Shown: piece after piece, positions 43,718 through 53,373 of the stretch
How positions within the stretch are numbered: the first letter of the stretch is position 1
Layout of the letters: each line of letters opens with the position of its first letter
Assembly (NCBI RefSeq): GCF_007197575.1
Contig: NZ_CP041616.1
Span: 248,001-312,000, forward strand
From: Ornithinimicrobium ciconiae
GTDB lineage: Bacteria; Actinomycetota; Actinomycetes; Actinomycetales; Dermatophilaceae
DNA: 64,000 nt
Direction: 5' to 3'
Program-made: the position numbers and the translations under genes
The notes under the pieces: model-generated
Databases searched by the model: none
What the model was told of the DNA's origin: nothing
Seen by the model: only the letters and a program-made list of their open reading frames with translations

Positions 43718-44767
43718 TCAGGACGTGGCCAGCAGGTCCAGGATCCGGTCGAGGTCCTCCAGCGAGGCGAACTCCACGGTGACCTTGCCCTTGCGCTTGC
43801 CCATCGAGATGGCTACCCGGGTGTCCAACCGGTCCGCCAGGCGTGCTGCGTGCTCCTCGAGCTCAGGCTGCGGCTCCCGGACTGCTCGGGAGCGTGGTCC
43901 GGGACCCTCACCACCCTCACCCAGGAGCACGATCTCCTCCACGGAGCGCACCGACAGGCCCTCGGCCACGATGCGCTGAGCGAGCCGCTCCATCGCCGCG
44001 CCGTCCGGCAGGCCCAGGAGAGCACGGGCGTGACCGGAGCTGAGCACGCCGGCTGCGACGCGGCGCTGCACCAGTGGTGGCAGCTTGAGCAGTCGCAGCG
44101 TGTTGCTGATCTGCGGTCGTGATCGGCCGATGCGGGACGCCAGCTCCTCGTGGGTGCAGGCGAAGTCCTCCAGGAGCTGCTGATAGGCAGCAGCCTCCTC
44201 CAGCGGGTTGAGCTGCGCCCGGTGCAGGTTCTCCAACAGGGCGTCGCGCAGCATGGCCTCGTCGTCGGTGTCCCGCACGATGGCAGGGATCGATGTCAGG
44301 CCGGCCATCGTGGCTGCGCGCAGCCGCCGCTCGCCCATAATGAGCTCGTATCCCGTTGCTGCAGAGCGGACTACGACGGGTTGCAGGACTCCGATCTCGC
44401 GGATGCTGTGCTCGAGCTCTGCGAGGTCATCCTCGTCAAAGACCTGCCGTGGCTGCCTACGGTTGGGCACGATGTCCGCTACCGGGATCTCCGCAAAGCG
44501 AGCACCCGGGACCGGCGCCAGGGCCGGCTCCGGAGACATGGGCGCGGCCGTCTGATCGTCAGCACCCGATGGGATGTCAGGGGTCCCCAAGGCGGTGTCA
44601 GGCTCACTGGAGACCTCGGTCTCCAGCAGTGCCGTGGCGGTCCCCGGCTCAACCTGCTGATGGGTCTGCCGCGGAAAGAAGACGTCACTGGGCCGGTCGA
44701 CGCCCGTCGGAGCGGGCGGGATCAGCGCTCCTAGTCCTCGGCCCAGTCCTCGTCGCCGGTCACTCAT
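43718..44767 (-). CDS. parB: chromosome-partitioning protein ParB
   Basis: 349 residues. It binds parS, spreads on DNA as a CTP-dependent clamp and loads the origin region onto ParA. The N-terminus has [11 protein letters not shown], which usually contacts Par[33 protein letters not shown] and GERRLRAA form the ParB/Srx CTP-binding domain; the DNA-binding helix-turn-helix follows in [22 protein letters not shown]. The C-terminal ~50 residues are the dimerisation zipper. ATG at 44767 follows AGGAAGG and overlaps parA's stop by 8 bp. At least five parS-like sites lie 0.9-2.1 kb upstream. Confidence 0.95.
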   Translation of the reverse strand: MSDRRRGLGRGLGALIPPAPTGVDRPSDVFFPRQTHQQVEPGTATALLETEVSSEPDTALGTPDIPSGADDQTAAPMSPEPALAPVPGARFAEIPVADIVPNRRQPRQVFDEDDLAELEHSIREIGVLQPVVVRSAATGYELIMGERRLRAATMAGLTSIPAIVRDTDDEAMLRDALLENLHRAQLNPLEEAAAYQQLLEDFACTHEELASRIGRSRPQISNTLRLLKLPPLVQRRVAAGVLSSGHARALLGLPDGAAMERLAQRIVAEGLSVRSVEEIVLLGEGGEGPGPRSRAVREPQPELEEHAARLADRLDTRVAISMGKRKGKVTVEFASLEDLDRILDLLATS

Positions 44768-46058
44768 GGGTGCTGCCTTCCTCTCCTGCCCGAGGGGATC
44801 GGGCGACTTCCTTGGCGGCCTCCAGATAGCACAGGGCACCGCTGCTGATGGGGTCATAGGTCATGACGGTCTCTCCGTGGCTGGGAGCCTCGCTAATGCG
44901 GACCGACCGCGGGATGGAGGTCCTCAGGACAGTGCTCGTGAAGTGGGTGCGCACCTCGTCGGCGACCTGGGAGGACAGCCTGGTGCGGCCGTCATACATG
45001 GTCAGCAGGATGTGGGAGACCTGGAGCTCTGGGTTGAGGTGCTCCTTGATCAGGTCAATATTGGTGAGGAGCTGGCTGAGGCCCTCCAGCGCGTAGTACT
45101 CACACTGGATGGGGATCAGCACCTCGGACCCCGCCACGAACGAGTTGATCGTGAGCAGACCCAGGCTCGGTGGGCAGTCGATGAAGACGTAGTCGAAGCG
45201 TGCTCCCGCCTCCTCTTCGGCCCGCAGGAAGGCACGGACAGCCTTGCGCAGCCGGCCCTCGCGGGCCACCATCGGCACCAGCTCGATCTCGGCACCGGCC
45301 AGGTCCACGGTCGCCGGGGCGCACCACAGACCCGGCAGCGAGGGACTCTCGTGCACCACCTCAGCCAGGGAGGTGCCATCGATGAGCACGTCATAGACGC
45401 CCGCCGTGTCGCCCGCGTGCGGGATCCCAAGAGCAGTGCTGGCATTTCCCTGCGGGTCCATGTCAATCACCAGGACGCGCAGTCCCTGCTGGCTGAGTGC
45501 CGCCGCCATGTTGACGGTGGTCGTGGTCTTACCCACGCCGCCCTTCTGGTTGGCGACAGTGAGCACCCGCGTCTCGCGGGGCCGGGGCAGCTGCGGAGAG
45601 CGAGTTGGGTCCAACTGGGCGTCACGCTCGGTCATTGCGGGGACAGCGGACGGTGTTTCACGTGAAACCTGCGCATCAGTGGGTGCCGCCGTTGCACGGG
45701 TGGCCGTGTCATCGGCCTGAGGCCCCTCGGAGTGCGTTTCACGTGAAACCACGTCTTCCCAGGCAGTTTGCTTGGGCACCTTTTCACGTGAAACAACGTC
45801 ATCCTGCGGGGTCCGCTCGACCCCCGCGGTCTCACGTGCAGCACGGTCGTTGTGTGCGGTCTCCTCGGGCCCTGTTTCTCGTGAAACAGTCGCGTTCTCG
45901 CCACGCCGCCCCGGAGTGGACCACCCCACGGGTGTCGGCGTGCCCCAGGAGTCCAACGACCCACCCTCAGTTGGTGGCCAGCCGACGGCCGTGGAACGTC
46001 GCGCGTCTGATCGAGCGACCGGGTTCCTGAGGTTCAAAGTCTTCATCTCTGACATCAT
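44760..46058 (-). CDS. parA: chromosome-partitioning ATPase ParA with a parS-bearing N-terminal extension
   Basis: 432 residues. The ATPase core starts near 163: [16 protein letters not shown] (deviant Walker A with both Lys), then [14 protein letters not shown] and [12 protein letters not shown]. The first ~160 residues are low-complexity and contain SRET or RET five times (VSRET at about 58, 104 and 131), each encoded by a parS-like palindrome. The ATG at 46058 overlaps the rsmG stop in ATGATG, which supports translation of the extension. A shorter product from an internal ATG (MTERDAQ, residue 142) is possible but has no ribosome-binding site. Confidence 0.92.
   Translation of the reverse strand: MMSEMKTLNLRNPVARSDARRSTAVGWPPTEGGSLDSWGTPTPVGWSTPGRRGENATVSRETGPEETAHNDRAARETAGVERTPQDDVVSREKVPKQTAWEDVVSRETHSEGPQADDTATRATAAPTDAQVSRETPSAVPAMTERDAQLDPTRSPQLPRPRETRVLTVANQKGGVGKTTTTVNMAAALSQQGLRVLVIDMDPQGNASTALGIPHAGDTAGVYDVLIDGTSLAEVVHESPSLPGLWCAPATVDLAGAEIELVPMVAREGRLRKAVRAFLRAEEEAGARFDYVFIDCPPSLGLLTINSFVAGSEVLIPIQCEYYALEGLSQLLTNIDLIKEHLNPELQVSHILLTMYDGRTRLSSQVADEVRTHFTSTVLRTSIPRSVRISEAPSHGETVMTYDPISSGALCYLEAAKEVARSPRAGEEGSTHE
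45654..45669. promoter_or_regulatory. parS site 1
   Basis: TGTTTCACGTGAAACC matches the parS consensus TGTTTCACGTGAAACA at 15 of 16 positions. It lies inside the parA coding region and is read there as VSRET. Confidence 0.9.
45736..45749. promoter_or_regulatory. parS site 2
   Basis: GTTTCACGTGAAAC, the perfect 14-bp parS core, within parA codons for VSRET (around residue 104). Confidence 0.9.
45781..45795. promoter_or_regulatory. parS site 3
   Basis: TTTTCACGTGAAACA differs from the core at one base. On the parA strand it encodes VSREK. Confidence 0.75.
45873..45888. promoter_or_regulatory. parS site 4
   Basis: TGTTTCTCGTGAAACA has one mismatch at the centre (A to T). It encodes VSRET near parA residue 60. 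A decayed copy, GTCTCACGTGCAGC, lies at 45829-45842 and encodes AARET. Confidence 0.75.
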
Positions 46059-46855
46059 CCCCCGCTGGCTTGCCGCTCTGTGGACCCACGCCGGGGTGAG
46101 GACTGAGCGCCCTTCTTGGTGCCGCGGGTGCGTCCCGGTCCGGACGACGACCGCCGCACGGCCGACTCCGTCGGTTTGACGGGGACCGAGCCGACGGTGA
46201 CCTCCACGAGTCGCGTGGGCTCGGGCAGTGAGTCCTCGCCGAGGACAATGAGCCGACCACTCGTGGCGCCGGCGCGCCGCAACTCAGGCTCATCCTCGGC
46301 GAGCTCGCGCTCCGCCGTGGCTCCCTTGAGGGCGAGCAGTCGTCCCTCGGCCTCGAGCAGCGGCAGACACCACGCTGAGAGCTCGCCGAGACGAGCGACC
46401 GCGCGGGCGGTAACCACCGGCGCCCGCAGCTTGCCCCAGAAGTCCTGGGCCCGACCGCGCAGGACCTGGACATTGCCGAGGCCGAGCTCGTCGACCGTGC
46501 TCTGCAGCCAGGTGGTCCGGCGGAGCATCGGCTCGACCAGCACGACATCGAGGTCCGGCCGGGCGATGGCCAGGACGAGTCCCGGCAGCCCTGCGCCCGA
46601 CCCCACGTCGACCAGCCGGGTGCGGTGTGGCAGGACAGCCTCCACGACTCCACAGTTGAGCAGGTGACGATCCCACAGGCGGGGAGTCTCGCGCGGTCCG
46701 ATGAGGCCGTGGCTGACGCCGGTGTCCGCCAGGATCTGGGCGAACTGCTCCGCGATCGGGAGCCGGTTGCCGAAGATCTCGCTGGCAACCGGTGGCGGAC
46801 GGTCCGGGAGGCCCGGCTGCTCGCTGTCATCGTGTTTCACGTGAAACGTCCTCAT
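46055..46855 (-). CDS. rsmG: 16S rRNA (guanine-527-N7) methyltransferase
   Basis: 266 residues from ATG 46855. The SAM site is LVDVGSGAGLPGLVLAI, with VLVEPMLRRTTWLQ and VVTARAVARLGEL as further GidB-family blocks. It methylates G527 of 16S rRNA. The N-terminus MRTFHVKHDD is encoded in part by a parS site (46833-46848), read in the FHVK frame. The last ~35 residues are a basic, disordered extension. The ribosome-binding site is weak, so a start at ATG 46876 cannot be excluded. Its stop overlaps parA's ATG. Confidence 0.93.
   Translation of the reverse strand: MRTFHVKHDDSEQPGLPDRPPPVASEIFGNRLPIAEQFAQILADTGVSHGLIGPRETPRLWDRHLLNCGVVEAVLPHRTRLVDVGSGAGLPGLVLAIARPDLDVVLVEPMLRRTTWLQSTVDELGLGNVQVLRGRAQDFWGKLRAPVVTARAVARLGELSAWCLPLLEAEGRLLALKGATAERELAEDEPELRRAGATSGRLIVLGEDSLPEPTRLVEVTVGSVPVKPTESAVRRSSSGPGRTRGTKKGAQSSPRRGSTERQASGG
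46833..46848. promoter_or_regulatory. parS site 5
   Basis: TGTTTCACGTGAAACG matches the parS consensus at 15 of 16 positions. It sits in the first codons of rsmG. Confidence 0.9.
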
Positions 46856-47049
46856 TGGTCTCGGGGATCCTGCCATCAGGGCGTGCCTGAGGCACGACAC
46901 TGAGCGGCAGCGCCCTAGTCTGCCAGGTTCGGCAGGCAGCTCCGGACACCCCCACCACGACAGCGGCCCACCCCCGCGGACGGGAGTGGGCCGGTGTGGT
47001 CCGTGCGCACCGCGCTCGGACGTGACGCTCGCAGGGAGCACCGTGCGCA

Positions 47050-47649
47050 TCAGTCCTGGGGCAGGATGACCACGTAACGATTCGGCTCGGTGCCTTCGGA
47101 CTCGGAGATCAGACCAGCTGCGAGGACCTCGTCGTGCACCACCTTGCGCTCGAACGCGGACATCGCCTCGAGCTCCGCCTGCTCCCCGGAGTTCTTGACC
47201 GTCTCGCAGGTGCGCCGTGCCAGGGTCACCAGCTCCGCGCGCCGACCGGCCCGGTGACCGGCAATGTCCAGCATGAGCCGGCTGCGGTCGCCGGTCTCGG
47301 CCTGGACGGCAAGGCGGGTCAACTCCTGAAGCGCCTCCAGGACCGCAGCTCCGGAGCCCACCAACTTCTTGGGCGCCGGGCCGTCCTCGGAGTCGACGAT
47401 CGCCACCGCGGCACGGTCGCCCTCGACGTTGACCTCGAGGTCCCCGTCCAGGTCGGCGATGTCCAGGAGGGTCTCCAGGAAGTCGGCGGCAATCTCGCCC
47501 TCGTGCTCCAGGGCCTCCTTGCGGGTCGACGAACCACCCTGCTGGAGAGCACTGCTCTCTGTGGTCGTCTCGGGGCTGTCCTCGGTCGTGGGAGTTGCCA
47601 CGCCCTCCGGTGTCTCAGCGGTCTGCTGCGTGATGGGTTCGGTAGTCAC
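47050..47649 (-). CDS. khpB: KH/R3H RNA-binding protein (Jag/KhpB family)
   Basis: 199 residues. An acidic Thr/Glu tail (1-50) is followed by a KH-like domain (LVGSGAAVLEALQELTRLAV) and an R3H domain ending in ERKVVHDEVLAAGLISESEGTEPNRYVVI. It binds RNA and, with KhpA, affects cell-division and envelope gene expression in Gram-positives. GTG at 47649 follows AGGAG. The place between yidC and rsmG is its universal one. Confidence 0.92.
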   Translation of the reverse strand: MTTEPITQQTAETPEGVATPTTEDSPETTTESSALQQGGSSTRKEALEHEGEIAADFLETLLDIADLDGDLEVNVEGDRAAVAIVDSEDGPAPKKLVGSGAAVLEALQELTRLAVQAETGDRSRLMLDIAGHRAGRRAELVTLARRTCETVKNSGEQAELEAMSAFERKVVHDEVLAAGLISESEGTEPNRYVVILPQD

Positions 47650-47698
47650 CAAAGCTCCTGGGTGTGTTTGGGGTGTGGTTTGTGGGGCGCGGAGGCGG

Positions 47699-48700
47699 TC
47701 AGCGGCCCTTGGGCCGGTTGCTGCCCTTCTTGCGCTTCTTGCTCTTGGGCTGGACTCGTTGCCCGCTGCGAGCCGCGCCGGCCGAGCCTGTCCCGCCGCC
47801 CACGCCTGCCTCGTCGGACTCCTCCTCATCGGTGGTGCTGCTCAGCTGCATCTTGGTCACCGGCTTGCCCTTGGCGAGGCGACGCTGCTCCAGCGCCTTC
47901 TCGGCGGGCGATCCGGGCGCCGGCATGCGACGGATGACGTAGAACTGCTGGCACATCGTCCAGAGGTTGGAGACGGTCCAGTAGATGAGCACACCGAGCG
48001 GGAAGTTGACGCCGGTGACCGCAAAGATGAGGGGCAGGGCATAGAGCAGGATCTTCTGCTGCCGTGCCATGGGGTTGTCCAGCGCAGCGGCCGGCATGTT
48101 CTTGCGCATCAGCTGATGCTGCGTGGTGAAGGTCGTCACCGACATCGCGATGATGAGCACCACGGAGAGGATCTTGGCCGAGGTGTCGTCGCTGTGCAGG
48201 AAGCTGGAGGACAGCTTGGCGCCGAGGATCGTCGCCTCGTTCATCGCCCCTGCCAGCTCCTGGGTGAAGAAGCCCGGCACGGTCTTCTTGCCGCTGGCGA
48301 TCGCCGGCACAGTGTTCAGGATCCGGAACAGCGCAAAGAAGAACGGCATCTGGGCCACGATCGGCAGGCACGACGAGAACGGGTTCGTGCCGTGCTTCTT
48401 ATAGAGCGCGAACGACTCCTCCTGCATCTTCTGGCGGGAGAGGTCGTCCTTCTTGCCCTTGTACTTCTTCTGGATCTTCATCAGCTCGGGCTGGATGAGC
48501 TGCATCCGGCGCTGCGAGTGGATCTGTCGCACAAACAGCGGCATGAGCATGACACGCAGGACGACGACCAGGCCGACGATGCACAACGCCCAGGTCAGTC
48601 CGTTGGAGTCCGCCATGCCCAGGGCGGAGAAGATCCAGTGGAAACCGGCCAGGATCGACGAGACGAGCCAGGTGAACGGCCAGAGCAGAGTGTCTAGCAT
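47699..48700 (-). CDS. yidC: membrane protein insertase YidC
   Basis: 333 residues. Five membrane helices are visible, starting LLWPFTWLVSSILAGFHWIF. The hydrophilic groove Arg is in VVLRVMLMPLFVRQ, the coiled cytosolic loop is MQLIQPELMKIQKKYKGKK, and FSSCLPIVAQMPFFFALFR is a conserved block. It inserts and folds membrane proteins with or without SecYEG. The C-terminal tail is basic (KSKKRKKGSNRPKGR), which may contact ribosomes. ATG at 48700 follows GAGGACC. Confidence 0.95.
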   Translation of the reverse strand: MLDTLLWPFTWLVSSILAGFHWIFSALGMADSNGLTWALCIVGLVVVLRVMLMPLFVRQIHSQRRMQLIQPELMKIQKKYKGKKDDLSRQKMQEESFALYKKHGTNPFSSCLPIVAQMPFFFALFRILNTVPAIASGKKTVPGFFTQELAGAMNEATILGAKLSSSFLHSDDTSAKILSVVLIIAMSVTTFTTQHQLMRKNMPAAALDNPMARQQKILLYALPLIFAVTGVNFPLGVLIYWTVSNLWTMCQQFYVIRRMPAPGSPAEKALEQRRLAKGKPVTKMQLSSTTDEEESDEAGVGGGTGSAGAARSGQRVQPKSKKRKKGSNRPKGR

Positions 48701-48752
48701 GTGGTCCTCGGTGTCGGCGGGTGGCAGTATCAACCGCACCCGCGGTGGATGG

Positions 48753-49043
48753 TTAGTGGTCTGTGGTGGTGCTGCGGCCAGGACCCCGCTCAGGGACGTG
48801 GTCGACCCCTCCGTGGGACCAGGGGTGGCACCTACCCAACCGACGAGCCGCCAGCCAGGTTCCCCTGATCGGTCCGTGTCGGCGCAGCGCGGTGACGGCA
48901 TACGCCGAGCACGACGGGTAGAACTTGCACGACGGCCCCAGCAACGGGGAGATCAGCAATTGATAGACCCGCACCAGAGCGATCAACGGCATCGCCAGGT
49001 AGGTCCCGATCGTGCTCGCCTCCCGGCTGGTGGCCGTGCTCAT
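48753..49043 (-). CDS. yidD: membrane protein insertion efficiency factor YidD
   Basis: 96 residues. [35 protein letters not shown] is the family signature region, seen as [20 protein letters not shown] with both Cys. [18 protein letters not shown] completes it. It aids YidC-dependent insertion. ATG at 49043 overlaps the rnpA stop (ATGA), so the two are coupled. Confidence 0.95.
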   Translation of the reverse strand: MSTATSREASTIGTYLAMPLIALVRVYQLLISPLLGPSCKFYPSCSAYAVTALRRHGPIRGTWLAARRLGRCHPWSHGGVDHVPERGPGRSTTTDH

Positions 49044-49405
49044 CGCGCCACCTGGCAGGCGCGCTCCAGCGCCTGATCCAGGGCGTGGCCCAGCTGGGCC
49101 GACGACGCTGTCGCCGCGGCGGCGTTGGCCCGCACAACCAGATCGGCCTCGGGGGGAAGATCCCCGATCCGGTCGGCGACGAGGTGGCGCAACCTGCGCG
49201 TCACACGGTGCCGCACAACCGAGTTGCCCACGGCGCGGGACACGACAAATCCGACCCGGGGACCCCGGGTCGGATCGGTGGTCGTCGCACAGTGCACCAC
49301 AAGCAAGGGGGTGCCTGCGCGGCGCCGACGGGTCGTGCTCTCGCCACCCCGGAGCACCGCGGTGAATTCCCGCGGTCGGGTCAGCCGGTGACGTCGGGGC
49401 AGCAC
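49040..49405 (-). CDS. rnpA: ribonuclease P protein component
   Basis: 121 residues. It binds the RNase P RNA to mature tRNA 5' ends. The family block [25 protein letters not shown] is seen around [23 protein letters not shown] at 49405 has only a weak ribosome-binding site. It lies 21 bp after rpmH, the usual pair. Confidence 0.94.
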   Translation of the reverse strand: MLPRRHRLTRPREFTAVLRGGESTTRRRRAGTPLLVVHCATTTDPTRGPRVGFVVSRAVGNSVVRHRVTRRLRHLVADRIGDLPPEADLVVRANAAAATASSAQLGHALDQALERACQVAR

Positions 49406-49426
49406 TGCGCAGACTGCTGACTCTGC

Positions 49427-49564
49427 TCAGGCAGACAGCTTGGTGCGGCCCTTGGCCCGACGGGAGGCCAGGATCGAGCGGCCAGCGCGGGTGCGCATCC
49501 GCAGACGGAAGCCGTGCACGCGGGAGCGACGGCGGTTGTTGGGCTGGAAGGTGCGCTTGCTCAC
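49427..49564 (-). CDS. rpmH: 50S ribosomal protein L34
   Basis: 45 residues, [19 protein letters not shown] onward, ending [11 protein letters not shown], a complete L34. GTG at 49564 follows GGAG. Transcription runs away from dnaA. A hairpin sits in its leader at 49581-49601. Confidence 0.97.
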   Translation of the reverse strand: MSKRTFQPNNRRRSRVHGFRLRMRTRAGRSILASRRAKGRTKLSA

Positions 49565-50017
49565 TTGGAACTCCATTACCGCAGCACCGCAATGGTGCTG
49601 CCTCACACTGGATGTGGACCGGGGCGGCTCGTGGACCGGCCGCAATCGAAAGCCCACGCCGTCGAGACCCACTGGGCCACCACTCGTGGGCAGGCGAAAA
49701 CGGCCGAGACAACAGGCCATCCCTAAAGGTACGGGAGGAGGCCGAGTCCGGTCAAACCGAGACTCCTCCGCCCCTGTCGACGACAACCTCTCAGTCTGCG
49801 TGACGCCCGTCGCCGGGTGCCGCCGACACGCCGGGACAGCACGATTTCGGGAGGCGACCTGCCGCCCACCACTTGCCCCCGAGGCACCTTCCTTGTTACG
49901 GTCCCGCCTTCGGTCGCTTCTGTCCACGGCTCTATGCACAGGTGTGGATAAACCTGTGGAAACTCGGGGTACGGTTATTCAGACCGACCACACCGACAGC
50001 CAAGGGGTCCGCCACCG
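49565..50017. other. rpmH-dnaA intergenic region (453 bp)
   Basis: It carries the divergent promoters of rpmH and dnaA. Next to rpmH, GCAGCACC (49581-49588) and GGTGCTGC (49594-49601) form a perfect hairpin 6 nt upstream of the GGAG ribosome-binding site. Next to dnaA, TGTGGATAA at 49943-49951 is a perfect DnaA box, and TGTGGAAAC follows at about 49956. This suggests autoregulation of dnaA. I see no gene. Confidence 0.7.
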
Positions 50018-51574
50018 ATGACGCAGCCAGAGGTTGACTACACCCAGGTCTGGCGCGACACCATCGGAAAGATGGGCGACGACACCTCACCGCGCGACCG
50101 CGCCTATCTGGCGATGGTCCGGTTGGTGGGTCTGATCGACTCCACCGCACTCTTGGCGGTGCCCTATGAGCACACCAAAGAGACCCTCGAGACCACGCTG
50201 CGGGAGCCGGTGCGCCTGGCGCTCTCCTCCACGCTGGACGTGGACGTCCGCCTCGCGGTCACGGTCGACGACCTCCTGCGCCGGCAGGTCGAGGGTGAGG
50301 CCGACCCGCCGGCCACCACACCACCTGCAGGTCGCCCCGACGCCACCCCCCAGGGTGCCGACGACGACGCAGGTGGGGCCGACGGCGGGACCGGCGATCC
50401 GCACCAGCAGGTCATCACCGAGCAGGTCGACGGGCAACCGCTGGACAATGGCACCGGCCCGTCGCTGTCGGGCAGCGCGCCAGGTGCTCGACGCACGAGC
50501 GAGCGACCGCCCAAGCGCAACTCCTCGGCGGCCGACATGGACCCGCGCCTGAACCCCAAGTACACCTTCGACACCTTCGTGTCGGGCTCGTCCAACCGGT
50601 TTGCCCACGCGGCGTCACTGGCCGTGGCGGAGTCACCGGCCCGCGCCTACAACCCGCTGTTCATCTACGGCGAGTCCGGCCTGGGCAAGACCCACCTCCT
50701 CCACGCCATCGGGCACTACGCGCTCAACCTCTATCCGGGCGTGCGGGTGCGTTATGTGAACTCTGAGGAGTTCACCAACGACTTCATCAACAGCATCCGC
50801 GACGACAAGGCCGGAGCGTTCCAGCGCCGCTACCGCAATGTCGACTTCCTGCTCATCGACGACATCCAGTTCCTGCAGGGCAAGGAGCAGACGGTCGAGG
50901 AGTTCTTCCACACCTTCAACACGCTGCACAACAGCGAGAAGCAGGTCGTGATCACCTCCGACCAGCCCCCCAAGAAGCTCTCCGGCTTTGCCGAGCGGAT
51001 GCGCAGCCGGTTTGAGTGGGGCCTGCTGACCGATGTGCAGCCGCCGGACCTGGAGACGCGCATCGCGATCCTCCAGAAGAAGGCCGCCCAGGAGGGCATG
51101 ACCGCTCCCGACGACACGCTCGAGCTCATTGCCAGCAAGATCACGACCAACATCCGGGAGCTCGAGGGCGCCCTGATCCGGGTCACCGCCTTCGCGTCGC
51201 TGTCCGGCCACCCGGTCAGCGCCGAACTGGCTGGTCACGTGCTCAAGGACATCATCCCCAGCGGTGACGGCGGGACGATCACGGCTGGCACGATCATGAC
51301 TGAGGTCGCCGACTACTTCCGGATCAGCGTCGACGACCTGTGCGGCACCTCCCGCTCACGCACGCTGGTCAACGCCCGGCAGATCGCCATGTATCTCTGT
51401 CGCGAGCTGACGGACCTCTCGCTGCCCAAGATCGGCGACGAGTTCGGCGGCCGCGACCACACCACGGTGATGCACGCCGAGCGCAAGATCCGCCAGCTGA
51501 TCGGCGAGCGACGCGCCCTCTACGACCAGATCACCGAATTGACCGGTCAGATCCGCAAGGCCTCTGCGCGCTGA
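50018..51574 (+). CDS. dnaA: chromosomal replication initiator DnaA
   Basis: 518 residues. Domain I spans ~1-85, a variable Pro/Gly/Asp linker ~85-175, the AAA+ domain from ~182 (Walker [10 protein letters not shown] at ~218, Walker B LLIDDIQF at ~277), and the DNA-binding domain IV with [15 protein letters not shown] at ~477. It opens oriC. ATG at 50018 has AAGGGG ~9 nt upstream. A DnaA box lies in its promoter, and the origin follows downstream. Confidence 0.98.
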   Translation: MTQPEVDYTQVWRDTIGKMGDDTSPRDRAYLAMVRLVGLIDSTALLAVPYEHTKETLETTLREPVRLALSSTLDVDVRLAVTVDDLLRRQVEGEADPPATTPPAGRPDATPQGADDDAGGADGGTGDPHQQVITEQVDGQPLDNGTGPSLSGSAPGARRTSERPPKRNSSAADMDPRLNPKYTFDTFVSGSSNRFAHAASLAVAESPARAYNPLFIYGESGLGKTHLLHAIGHYALNLYPGVRVRYVNSEEFTNDFINSIRDDKAGAFQRRYRNVDFLLIDDIQFLQGKEQTVEEFFHTFNTLHNSEKQVVITSDQPPKKLSGFAERMRSRFEWGLLTDVQPPDLETRIAILQKKAAQEGMTAPDDTLELIASKITTNIRELEGALIRVTAFASLSGHPVSAELAGHVLKDIIPSGDGGTITAGTIMTEVADYFRISVDDLCGTSRSRTLVNARQIAMYLCRELTDLSLPKIGDEFGGRDHTTVMHAERKIRQLIGERRALYDQITELTGQIRKASAR

Positions 51575-52184
51575 GGCACATCACTGTCGCGCGACTGTCG
51601 CGCCACGCTGACCCCACAGCCTCATCCACGGGTGTTACCCGGCGGTCACCTGCATCATCACCAGTTTATCCCCAGCCTGTGGATAACTCTGTGGGTAGTC
51701 TCCTGCCGTTCACTCCGCCGTCATCACCCCTCGATGTGGTGCACCGTCTCGACCAGGGCCCAGCCCTGTGGAGGATCAGGGGACTTCCTGTGTCTGACCG
51801 CTGGTCATCCTGGGCACAACCGCTGTATGACGGACCGCCGGTCTGTGCACAACAAACGCTCGTCCCCAGGCCGGCGCCGTCATCCCCAGGGGTGTCCACG
51901 CGGCATACACACGGTGAATCGCCGCGTGGACCAGCAACGACAGAGCGTTGTCCACAGGATCCACAACACCTATGACGACTACTGACTATCTTGTGGGAAG
52001 GCCTAGCCCCGCGTCCCCTGGGGACCTGGACCTGTGATTCACCCGAGCCACTCGTCCGGCGCTTTGAGCGGGCGGGTGTTGGTCGCAACGGATGGAGGAG
52101 GCTAATGTCAGCATCCACGCGTCGACGCGACTGTCGGCCCGGGACCGAAGTGCACCAACCGCAACTGTTGAAGGGCTGACCGTC
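51575..52184. other. oriC: replication origin oriC (dnaA-dnaN intergenic region)
   Basis: A 610-bp non-coding stretch dense in DnaA-box-like nonamers: TTATCCCCA (51666-51674), TGTGGATAA (51678-51686, perfect), TTGTCCACA (51948-51956) and GGATCCACA (51958-51966, read on the other strand). Weaker copies such as TGTGCACAA occur near 51844. The position between dnaA and dnaN is that of other actinobacterial origins. The stretch after 51970 (TATGACGACTACTGACTATC) is less GC-rich and may be the unwinding site. Confidence 0.85.
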
Positions 52185-53318
52185 GTGAAGTTCCGCGTAG
52201 AACGCGATGTCTTGTCAGAAGCCGTCGCGTGGGTCGTCCGCGGGCTGAGCAGCCGGCCGCCGGTCCCCGTCCTGGCCGGCGTGCTGCTCCAGGCCGATGA
52301 GCAGGGCACCCTGACCCTGTCCGCCTTCGACTACGAGATCTCTGCGACCGTCACGGTCGAGGCCGACGTCACCGAGGGTGGCGAGGTGCTCGTCCTGGGT
52401 CGTCTGCTGGCAGACATCGCTCGCAACCTGCCCCACCAGGCGGTCGAGTTCGCCACGGACGGCAACAAGGTGCAACTCGTGTGCGGGTCCAGCCGGTTCT
52501 CGTTGATCCAGATGCCGGTTGCCGACTACCCCGCGCTACCGACCTCGAGCGAGAGCAGCGGCACGGTCGCCGGAGACGTCTTCACCAACGCCGTCAGCCA
52601 GGTGTCCATCGCCGCAGACCGCGGGGACACGCTCCCGATCCTCACCGGCGTCCGCGTCGAGATCGAGGGCGAGAAGATCACCCTGCTGGCCACCGACCGC
52701 TATCGCCTCGCGATGCGTGAGCTCACCTGGTCGCCGCAGGACACCAGCGTCTCCCACGTGGCGCTGATCCCGGCGCGCACGCTGTCGGAGACCGCCAAGG
52801 CGCTGGGAGCGGCCGGCTCGATCGAGATCGCGCTGGGCGATGCCGCCCGGGGCGAGGGACTCATCGGTTTCGAGGCCGGCTCCCGTCGGGCGACCACCCG
52901 ATTGCTTGACGGTGAGTACCCCAAGGTCACCTCGATCTTCCCGACCAGCGTCGACACCGTTGCCGTCGTCGACACCCACACCATCCTCGAGGCCGCCCGC
53001 CGTGTCGCCCTGGTCGCCGAGCGCAACACCCCCGTGCGACTGCGCTTCTCCGAGGGGCAGGTCGCGATCGAGGCCGGCACCGGCGACGACGCCCAGGGCA
53101 GCGAGGCCATCGAGGCCACGCTGACCGGTCCGGAGCTGGAGATCGCGTTCAACCCGCAGTTTCTGCTCGACGGACTGTCCGCCCTCGGCACCCCGTTCGC
53201 CCGAATCAGCTTCACCCAGCCGTCCAAGCCGGCGGTGCTCTCCGGCCAGGCCGAGATGGACGGCGAGTCAGACGAGTCCTTCCGCTATGTGCTGATGCCG
53301 GTCAGGTTTGCCGGCTGA
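52185..53318 (+). CDS. dnaN: DNA polymerase III beta sliding clamp
   Basis: 377 residues, three clamp folds: VKFRVERDVLSEAVAWV at the start, DTLPILTGVRVEIEGEKITLLATDRYRLA in the middle (seen as LLATDRYRLAMREL), and YVLMPVR at the end. It tethers the polymerase and recruits repair partners. GTG at 52185 is in frame with an upstream ATG at 52092, but the V-K-F-R start is the conserved one. Confidence 0.97.
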   Translation: MKFRVERDVLSEAVAWVVRGLSSRPPVPVLAGVLLQADEQGTLTLSAFDYEISATVTVEADVTEGGEVLVLGRLLADIARNLPHQAVEFATDGNKVQLVCGSSRFSLIQMPVADYPALPTSSESSGTVAGDVFTNAVSQVSIAADRGDTLPILTGVRVEIEGEKITLLATDRYRLAMRELTWSPQDTSVSHVALIPARTLSETAKALGAAGSIEIALGDAARGEGLIGFEAGSRRATTRLLDGEYPKVTSIFPTSVDTVAVVDTHTILEAARRVALVAERNTPVRLRFSEGQVAIEAGTGDDAQGSEAIEATLTGPELEIAFNPQFLLDGLSALGTPFARISFTQPSKPAVLSGQAEMDGESDESFRYVLMPVRFAG

Positions 53319-53373
53319 CCACGAGGCAGAGCGCCACACTCCACACGCACCCGACCCACGAAGGAGCATGACC

